DNA of 64,000 nucleotides from Paraescarpia echinospica (Eukaryota; Annelida; Polychaeta; Sabellida; Siboglinidae), in assembly GCA_020002185.1 (NCBI GenBank), contig CM034536.1, positions 15,293,614 to 15,357,613 of the forward strand, given 5' to 3'. The position numbers and the translations under genes are program-made. The notes beneath the pieces were generated by a model that did no database searches, was not told the DNA's origin, and saw only the letters and a program-made list of their open reading frames with translations. Positions 60,101 through 64,000 of this stretch are shown here, piece by piece. Positions within the stretch are counted from its first letter, which is position 1; each line of letters starts with the position of its first letter.

Positions 60101-60711
60101 TAGCCTCAATCATTTACAGAGGAAAATATGAGGAAGAACACAAGAGGAAGAACACACATCTGATTAACACATTACCATGCATCAGTTGTGTGTAACTTCA
60201 GAAAATCATGATGTGTTTTATCAACTTCTAGTGCTGATCATAATGTGTTTTTACCAATTTTATGTTGTACCAATTTTATTACTGGCATTTCAATGTGTAT
60301 CTAACGTTTTTAATGCAATGTTTTAAATGAACAATAAAGTTATTGAATCTTGAAATGAATCTTGAAATATACACCCATGCACACAAAACACATGCCTAGC
60401 TGCATCCATGTACATGAGAACGATTTAGTAGCTGTGTGTTCTACTTTAGAAAACATCTCACAGCAGTAAACATGTACATTTTTTTACCACATCTTTAGAA
60501 ATATTTTTACAGAAGTAACCACACATTTTCTTCCACATAGCAAATAGCAGAATAGATGTCCATTTGACTGCCGTGCAAGGATACACCCACTCCAACTTGA
60601 GGTGTTGGTCCGGAGCCTGACCGATCTTGCTCACGTCGTAGTCCAGTAGAGTGGTGGGGGCATACAGGTTGATTGGACGGCCACGCAGGTAGAACTTTAG
60701 ACTGCCATCAT
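39038..60711 (-). CDS. EML: EML microtubule-associated protein (HELP to stop, 16 exons)
   Basis: Exons, 5' to 3' on the minus strand: 60711-60585, 59635-59486, 58855-58783, 53886-53785, 53321-53217, 52614-52480, 52084-51985, 50479-50325, 49581-49456, 48626-48495, 47475-47319, 46887-46790, 46432-46345, 45878-45783, 43563-43433, 39163-39038. All joins keep frame and sum to about 633 codons, the size of the HELP/TAPE plus tandem atypical propellers of EML1-4. Landmarks: HELP 'FYLRGRPINLYAP', 'YGYRGRDA', 'LLTGGKDRKILHW', 'HTIDWS'-type blade starts, 'GVWPEGADGTD', and the ending 'LSTGGKDMAVLQWQIL'. EMLs bind microtubules: the TAPE domain contacts tubulin, and an N-terminal coiled coil (not found here) trimerises the protein. 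No inactivating change is seen in the exons, so the gene looks functional. Confidence 0.95.
40059..40337. repeat. 46-bp minisatellite, about 6 copies
   Basis: Unit beginning AATACATGTACATTACGGTG, diverged between copies. In the last EML intron. Confidence 0.9.
40378..40510. repeat. splice-donor minisatellite, far block (3 copies)
   Basis: Three diverged copies of the 'acttaccctgggttgacagc...ctatagaggttatat' unit, separated from the main block (43165-43432) by a LINE insertion. Copies match the EML exon end at 43433-43460. Confidence 0.9.
40560..42864 (+). pseudogene. LINE endonuclease-reverse transcriptase, mutated catalytic box
   Basis: Pieces in order: endonuclease 'VMLCIAGDFNAHVGVAEPGE' (G-D-F-N) at about 40650, 'NREGRALVEANPFF'; linker 'WWTNEVAEAVRKKKAAWKEI'; reverse transcriptase 'GRAPGIDEMCVDIV', 'WLTGLIVPVWKRKGD', 'YRGITLLSHIM', 'EEQHGFRKSRGSMDAMFAL', 'VGFVDLEKAYDTVPREMV' (first catalytic Asp), 'GLRQGNALSPLLFIMVMEL', then 'KIMYAHDLAIVAES', where YADD has become YAHD; then 'LEKTEVMWVGQQ', 'VYLGGMITADGRSDVE', and 'RMRWVGHLARMD'. 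Frameshifts at about 41150-41200, 41840-41880 and 41990, and stops at 42373, 42530 and 42650. Block order fits the RTE/Nimb-like lineages frequent in marine invertebrates; clade not certain. Confidence 0.85.
43025..43162 (+). repeat. duplicated LINE 3' segment
   Basis: 'ggttcagctttactggtcc...ctgtacagcagggaacaag' occurs twice in tandem at the 3' end of the LINE, as often seen at tails of such elements. Confidence 0.85.
43165..43432. repeat. EML: splice-donor minisatellite, main block
   Basis: About six units of 40-48 bp following the true donor of the GVWPEG exon. Each unit repeats, on the minus strand, the last 28 bp of that exon and the donor region (TACCCTTGCTGTCAACCCAG, then GGTAAGTATATAACC). 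Most copies keep GTAAGT intact. See findings. Confidence 0.92.
43433..43563 (-). CDS. EML: EML exon: GVWPEGADGTD
   Basis: 131 nt, acceptor GTTCCAG, donor CCCAGG|GTAAGT. Encodes VWPEGADGTDVNACCRSNKQ, TLVASADDFGKVNLYSYP, CCQPR. The last 28 bp plus the donor are the source of the tandem array at 43165-43432 and 40378-40510. Confidence 0.95.
43564..45782. other. EML intron, nothing further recognised
   Basis: About 2.2 kb without recognised repeats. Open frames at 43936-44202 and 44464-44700 have no recognised features and do not fit a missing EML segment, because the neighbouring exons join perfectly. Confidence 0.5.
45783..45878 (-). CDS. EML: EML exon: DTEWASHSCTLGFNVCG
   Basis: 96 nt, acceptor GTTTCAG, donor TGTG|GTGGGT. 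Encodes NAATCHQLTSPSSMRDTEWA and SHSCTLGFNVC. This is the normal family segment between GDYE.L.W and GVWPEG. Confidence 0.93.
46345..46432 (-). CDS. EML: EML exon: GHSSFVTHIDWS
   Basis: 88 nt, acceptor CTTTCAG, donor TTCT|GTGAGT. Encodes GHSSFVTHIDWSVDSQFVQS and NSGDYELLF; the split codon forms W with the next exon. Confidence 0.95.
46790..46887 (-). CDS. EML: EML exon: SLAIGSRDNNIYLY
   Basis: 98 nt, acceptor TTGTACAG, donor TCC|GTAAGT. Encodes DGQSLAIGSRDNNIYLYSVN, then GGRKYARRGRCS. Confidence 0.95.
47319..47475 (-). CDS. EML: EML exon: VAFHPDGNIIAVG
   Basis: 157 nt, acceptor GGGTTGCAG|GAGGG, donor CACCAG|GTAGGA. Encodes EGCHCVAFHPDGNIIAVG, WLVIDIITRDIISTHSDG and ECIAYSP. Its 5' edge and acceptor are the source of the 45-bp minisatellite at 47476-47907. 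Confidence 0.95.
47476..47907. repeat. EML: 45-bp splice-acceptor minisatellite, about 9-10 copies
   Basis: Units of 45 bp ('acagtgacaaccctcctaca...'). On the minus strand each contains GGGTTGTAG|GAGGGTTGTCACTGTG, a copy of the acceptor and first codons of the EML exon that starts at 47475. Because 45 is a multiple of three, long spurious frames (for example 47283-47906) arise. Confidence 0.93.
47908..48494. other. EML intron, AT-rich
   Basis: Nothing recognised between the acceptor minisatellite and the preceding exon. Confidence 0.5.
48495..48626 (-). CDS. EML: EML exon: GHVDELWGLA
   Basis: 44 codons in phase 0, acceptor GTTGACAG, donor ACG|GTAGGG. Encodes GHVDELWGLACHPSQHQFVT and CGYDTNLYVWD. 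Upstream of it lies a long GT-rich microsatellite. Confidence 0.95.
48730..49215. repeat. GT-rich microsatellite/minisatellite
   Basis: Arrays of GTGTGTGG, GTGTGGCG and a longer duplicated block (about 48900-49017 and 49040-49157, including 'gcatgcatgcgtgtccg'). It generates long false CV/HT frames on both strands. Confidence 0.95.
49456..49581 (-). CDS. EML: EML exon: ILVGTTRNRILQG
   Basis: 42 codons in phase 0. Encodes ISEQYGAPRMLSQGKGNMIL, VGTTRNRILQG, FSPIVQ. Donor CAG|GTTTGG. Confidence 0.95.
50325..50479 (-). CDS. EML: EML exon: GAHEGTIFSICILKDGTLL
   Basis: 155 nt, acceptor CCATTGCAG, donor GAG|GTGGGT. Encodes TNRVLDAIVGAHEGTIFSI and LLTGGKDRKILHWGSDYKK. Confidence 0.95.
50480..51984. 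other. EML intron, nothing recognised
   Basis: 1.5 kb of AT-rich intron. Open frames at 51061-51255 and 51707-51979 show no recognised features. Confidence 0.5.
51985..52084 (-). CDS. EML: EML exon: GDVLTGDSNGSLIVWG
   Basis: 100 nt, acceptor GCATCTAG, donor AGAG|GTGGGT. Encodes KHDKPKFVTCLAFAENGDVL and TGDSNGSLIVWGR, closing the first propeller region. Confidence 0.95.
52480..52614 (-). CDS. EML: EML exon: AAEFHPCEDSSIVTCGK
   Basis: 45 codons in phase 0. Encodes PVLAAEFHPCEDSSIVTCGK, QISFWTLDGGTLTRKLGLYE. Its acceptor CTCCCTGCCAG is repeated in degenerate form upstream (see 52615-52795). Confidence 0.95.
52615..52795. repeat. EML: degenerate splice-acceptor repeats, 3-4 copies
   Basis: Segments starting at about 52613, 52653, 52707 and 52757 repeat 'tctggcagggaggcaaacac...'. 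On the minus strand each resembles GTTTGCCTCCCTGCCAG, the acceptor of the exon that starts at 52614. More diverged than the arrays at 43 and 47 kb. Confidence 0.7.
52796..53130 (-). pseudogene. LINE C-terminal remnant with ATG-repeat tail
   Basis: Minus strand: 'DVIEQIRRQKWTWAGHISRL', 'GKRSRGRPARRWRDELDEYW', then a stop and a tail of four TGA/ATG triplets (plus strand 'catcatcatcattg'). W-x-W-A-G-H...R-G-R-P...R-W-x-D-E is the C-terminal signature of RTE/CR1-like LINEs, and trinucleotide tails are usual for RTE. Same orientation as EML, 5'-truncated. Confidence 0.85.
53217..53321 (-). CDS. EML: EML exon: IDDGNEHTISVWEWQ
   Basis: 35 codons in phase 0, acceptor TTTGCAG, donor AAG|GTGTGT. Encodes DGGLHLVTIDDGNEHTISVW followed by a basic tail. 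A LINE remnant begins only about 90 bp past its donor. Confidence 0.95.
53785..53886 (-). CDS. EML: EML exon: PHIRIWDS blade
   Basis: 34 codons, phase 0 at both ends, acceptor CTTGCAG, donor TCG|GTCAGT. Encodes PHIRIWDSVSLNTLKVIGIG and FERAVACLGFSKS. Confidence 0.95.
53887..54394. other. EML intron with a 15-bp tandem repeat
   Basis: 54200-54270 has about five copies of 'ttactgtatgtaata'. The rest is very AT-rich. Confidence 0.6.
54395..55538. mobile_element. Tigger/pogo-like non-autonomous element with TA target
   Basis: Starts CAGTCACGCCTCATTATAAC and ends with the near complement GTTATAACGAGGCGCGACTG. It is flanked by TA on both sides (54393-54394, 55539-55540). Inner subterminal repeats share 'TTATAACGCGG' and 'GTGGACCCCGA' at both ends. 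1144 bp with no transposase recognised. The termini are the pogo/Tigger type. Confidence 0.85.
56945..57115 (+). repeat. SINE-like repeat copy in EML intron
   Basis: 'ggctatagacagtggtgg', 'gcagtaattgcagtgtgg' and 'ctgaatacttccccaaa' match the repeat at 330-420, followed by 'gaacaggtctgc', as at 32496. Confidence 0.6.
57303..57630. repeat. minisatellite of about 45-57 bp, 6 copies
   Basis: Unit core 'gatataaggtggggggaggg', then 'ttgagacggcagtaggaatg'. Purine-rich on the plus strand; varies in length through an AGTG/AGAGTG block. It produces the false Ser/Pro-rich minus frame. Confidence 0.93.
58783..58855 (-). CDS. EML: EML exon: IAIHPDKITIATGQ
   Basis: 73 nt, acceptor TTTCAG, donor AAG|GTGAGT. 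Encodes the strongly conserved C-IAIHPDKITIATGQVAG. The loop that follows is about three residues shorter than in vertebrate EMLs. Confidence 0.95.
59486..59635 (-). CDS. EML: EML exon: first blade after HELP
   Basis: Encodes YGYRGRDARCNLYQLPTGE, then VYFIASAVILYNVEEQMQRH and LGHTDDVK, ending in TG before GTACAT. The partial codon is completed by C of the next exon to give VKC, as in the family. Confidence 0.95.
59737..60372 (+). pseudogene. LINE C-terminal remnant and 3' UTR
   Basis: From 59737 one frame reads 'TPEGNRKRSRPKTTWRRTIE', 'EELKTAGRTWGNAARHAQDR', 'GVWRDLVRRG' to a stop at about 59891. R-x-R-P-x-T-T-W-R-R...W...A-x-D-R-x-x-W-R is the extreme C-terminus of a LINE polyprotein. A 3' UTR follows, with AATAAA near 60330 and a doubled TGAATCTTGAAA. 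It inserted about 100 bp upstream of an EML exon, on the opposite strand. Confidence 0.8.
60585..60711 (-). CDS. EML: EML exon: HELP motif
   Basis: Acceptor TTCCTTGGCAG, first residues DDGSLKFYLRGRPINLYAP (the hydrophobic EML protein motif), ending KLEW plus two bases. The donor is read as GGGT|GTATCC because joining to the next exon at TGTAG|C restores the invariant EWVYGYRG. TGG|GTGTAT with CAG|TGTAGC is the alternative. Confidence 0.93.
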
Positions 60712-61341
60712 CTGCCAAGGAAAACTAAATATGTCTACACACAAAACACATCTAGCAAAAACCAGGGACCACTTCACAGACATAAAGGGCTCATAAGGAA
60801 TATCCATCATTGATCAGAATAATCAGAATTTGTTGTTAAATTTATCGAGTGTTTTCAAAATGCTAAAAGCCGCCATTATATCATTGAGCACACTATTTCT
60901 GTTACACCTTGGGGAAAGTGTCCTGGTGGTGCCCCTGGTGGTAGTAACCATTTTCAGTATCAAGATCACTATTAAGGAGCAACGTCCACTTTCGATAGCA
61001 AAGCGAGCTGATAAGAATGTTAGTGAAATATTGCCCTGATCCTATTAGTTAAGGATGAGGAATATTTTACAAATATGTGTGAAGAGATTCATCAAACTGA
61101 CTGCTTCAAATACTATATTAATTCTATTAAGCATACATGCCCTAATTTATGCAAAAGAACATGTCATGGTCTGCTCTGTGATTTTGTCTGTGTTTTAACA
61201 TATCTTTCATGCAGATAGTTTGTTTCCCTACGCACTGCTAACTTATCTCTCTAACGAGAAGCAGTTTTAAACATGTGGTAAAATGGGTAACCACAAATAA
61301 TTGACAAAAATGTGTTTCCAATTTGGGAGACACACAATGTC

Positions 61342-61501
61342 AGTGGCGTCACGTCCTGGGATGGTAAAGTGGCGCCACGTCCTGGGATGGTACAGTGGCG
61401 CCACGTCCTGGGATGGTACAGTGGCGCCACGTCCTGGGATGGTACAGTGGCGCCACGTCATGGGATGGTACAGAGGCGCCACGTCATGGGATGGTACAGT
61501 T
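61342..61501. repeat. 26-bp minisatellite, about 6 copies
   Basis: Unit GGCGCCACGTCCTGGGATGG plus TACAGT. GC-rich in an AT-rich intron, with each unit carrying a GGCGCC palindrome. Confidence 0.93.
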
Positions 61502-61817
61502 CAAACAGTAAACATAGTTAATAATAATAATGAATAATATTATTATTTTTATTTTGACTGAAATTTACTTTTGTTTCATGATTTTGTTTTTAATAGTAAT
61601 GATATTTAATTTTTAGTTATTTATTATTATTTTACTTTATTGTTGTGAATTGTATATTTTATCAAAAGCTGTATAAATGTGGCTGTAGGAGTGTAAGTAT
61701 GCCTGAGTGATGACCCATTGAAAATCACGATTTAATATATGATATGGTCACCACTATGAAATAAAGCTTTTACTTACTAACTTATGCAATTGACATCTAC
61801 TTGATAAGTTTGTTTCA

Positions 61818-62010
61818 AAGTACTTGTACTTGACCCAATGACCCCCATGTACTTGTACTTGACCCAATGACCCCATGTACTTGTACTTGATGCAGTGACC
61901 CCCATGTACTTGTAATTGACCTAATGACCCCCATGTACTTGTACTCAACCCAATGACCCCCATGTACTTGTACTCGACCCAGTGACCCCCATGTACTTGT
62001 ATTTGATCAA
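61818..62010. repeat. 29-bp minisatellite, about 7 copies
   Basis: Unit 'gacccaatgacccccatgta' plus 'cttgtactt', with small variations. Confidence 0.93.
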
Positions 62011-62521
62011 ATGCACTTGCCCACAACCCTGCACCCATAGATGTTGTATCACCAACCACCAGATACCATGACAACACAACCCACTAGCACTACTGACACA
62101 GACCACCTGACACTATGAAATTACTGCACTATTTCAATTACAGAAAAAAGAAACAAAATGAAACAACAGTTCAAAGTTAAGAAAACACCAGTATTTTGTG
62201 TTTTACTTACCTGTCAATGCTGGCAAAGTTGAAGATATTAAACTACATTCTGTTAGCAGTTCATTGTAAAACATGTACATGCATTGTCTAGCCATGAGAC
62301 TTGCCTCAGTAGTGCCACCTGGTGATTAGACTTGAACTACCACATGCACAGGCTCTGATTTATTTATCATAAACTTATTATAATTCCAACAATGAATACA
62401 CGCATTAGCCACATTAGGGACCAGGTTTGTTTTTACATATAATGAGTGTCTCTAACTGGTAAGGCATCATATGTACAGAAACAAAATATGCAATCAGAAG
62501 GAAAATCATTAGTTGACTTAC

Positions 62522-62550
62522 CTTGGCAGAATGAAGGTTCTCGTCCTTGG
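62522..62550 (-). CDS. EML: candidate 29-nt EML microexon
   Basis: Between TTTTTGTTCTAG and GTAAGTC lies a 29-nt segment. Its phase (ending in one base) is what the HELP exon at 60711 needs, giving ...QGREPSFCQ-DDGSLKFYLRG. No homology can be judged over nine residues, so the call rests only on splice signals and phase. Confidence 0.4.
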
Positions 62551-63935
62551 CTAGAACAAAAAGACAGATAAACATAATCACACGACATCCATGGGTGTGG
62601 CAAAATACAAAATGCGTGTGGAATCGTATCAGCAATTTATCATGTGTAATACCCACACAAAATAGTCCCCCTATGATGACAAATGTGCAGCTGCAACAAC
62701 GATAACCAATGTCAACAATTTCCGGTTGGTCAATGCACAATAGATCCACAAACTCACTAGCAAAAAATTATGACTTTTGGCAGACGGGAGGTGACTGAAT
62801 TAATCAGAGAATTCCCTCGTGTTCACAGAATTTGGAAGCACTGATTTGAATTCACTGTATGTCTTTCATTGTCTCTCCAACTTGTGATCCTGACCTTTTT
62901 ACTTTCTACGGCAATCTAATTTTAGACTCGTTAAGTGTACTAACAGAGTAATTTAGGAAAACAATCTATCAAATTTATGTTAAAAATATGTACACATTAC
63001 AATTTGTATGGACACTGCAGAGGTACATTCTCAGGTCTTGAATTTGGAAAATATGATTGTAAGACAAATTAGCCTGGACCTTTATAGATTTGGGGGGCTA
63101 CCATAATTAGGCCAGGACAATTTGGTTGTGAATTATTGTTTAATGTCCAAGGTAAGCGGTATAATTGCCATGGCAATACAGAAAAATGGCCATCACCAAA
63201 TTCGAAGCCTGAGCTCTATCACATACACACAGAAGGATACTGCAGAAAAGTTGTCATATACACACATAATAATAGTAGCATAGACATGCAATCTACCACC
63301 AATGATCACATACACTTTACAATGAATAGCCTATCTAGGAGTGTTTGTGCTGCCTTCACCCAACTATACTGTACATTGCATACTTAACTACTGAACTAGG
63401 TCCTCATATCACCACAGACCAGCAGCATTTCTAAAACCAGCTACATTTCTCATGTAACAAATTGTGACAAAAGACAAGATGTAGAAGCCTGAAATAATGG
63501 TAACAATGCCCACTGCCGAAGTATCAACTACTCTCTGCGCTGAGAAACATAGTGGGAGCCACCGCAGAGCGACGTATTGCTACGAAATGTGGGAAGCTAA
63601 TAAACTAAATGTGCAGTCTATGTCTAATAAATAGTACGACTGGTGCCATGAACACAATGGCACAGGAACAGGTGGCACCAAGTGTAAAAGTCATGAAATG
63701 AAATGACACGAAAAATACAATTTTGATGTATTTATCACTTGTGCATAGAAACAATTCCTGTGCCACTTCCATGCACCGTTTAGTCCTACATATGAAGTCA
63801 TTGAGTTTGTTTACCGTAGAAAGGGAGACCGCCCGGAGGTCTGAGGTAAACTACTCAATGAATTACTATGTCTGCAACACAATGACATACACTCACATAC
63901 AACTACATGTGTACATTCTTCTGTACACTTGTGTA
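62551..63935. other. 5' side of EML, no exon recognised
   Basis: No coiled-coil exon of EML is recognisable up to the window end. Open frames at 62414-62749 and 63136-63387 lack features. Confidence 0.4.
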
Positions 63936-64000
63936 CACAACTGGAGCCGGTCTCATGAAACAGCTAAGAACATTCTTAACACTAAGATGATTGTCTTAGT
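63936..64000. repeat. possible start of a dispersed repeat at window end
   Basis: 'ggagccggtctcatgaaaca' then 'gctaagaacattcttaacac' has the style of invertebrate repeat ends ('...TCTCATGAAAC..'); truncated by the window. Confidence 0.25.

Larger units (their letters stand above)
60712..62521. other. EML intron with two minisatellites
   Basis: Holds the arrays at 61342-61501 and 61818-62010; no exon recognised. Confidence 0.5.

Overview
This is eukaryotic nuclear DNA, AT-rich and intron-rich. It most likely comes from a marine invertebrate animal such as a lophotrochozoan; the exact phylum cannot be fixed from the sequence. Evidence: spliced genes with GT..AG introns, an animal-type EML microtubule-binding protein, and a dense load of LINEs, tRNA-like SINEs, pogo/Tigger-like MITEs, a Kolobok-like DNA transposon and a short-LTR Ty3/gypsy element. 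A run of exactly 1000 N (26210-27209) is an assembly gap.

The best-supported host gene is an EML (echinoderm microtubule-associated protein-like) gene on the minus strand. I could place 16 exons from the HELP motif (60711) to the stop codon (39038). All have plausible splice sites and every intron phase is compatible; together they give about 633 codons covering HELP/TAPE and both propellers. A possible 29-nt upstream exon lies at 62522-62550. The N-terminal coiled coil is not seen. At the left, two plus-strand exons (5149-5271, 6042-6242) look like the 3' end of a four-pass, MS4A-like membrane protein gene.

Most of the rest is mobile DNA. 970-4448 is a DNA transposon with about 190-bp terminal inverted repeats, sitting in (TA)n, with a decayed minus-strand gene. 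7433-13848 is a 6.4-kb element flanked by TTAA. Its roughly 100-bp TIRs enclose two convergent decayed genes: a THAP/DDE transposase (plus) and a P2X7-intracellular-domain-like protein (minus). Two pogo-like MITEs are nested in it. 16940-23960 is a minus-strand LINE split by a gypsy element (18470-23364) with 150/181-bp LTRs and an ATTTG target-site duplication. 25.9-39 kb holds the gap, a SINE, a 1-kb perfect-architecture palindrome (32983-33989) and a 13-copy 52-bp satellite.

The EML introns carry further LINE pieces, a 1.1-kb Tigger-like element and many minisatellites. The most notable observation is that three tandem arrays inside EML were seeded from its own splice junctions (one donor, two acceptors), so the introns carry many decoy splice sites. 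One of these arrays was later split by a LINE insertion.
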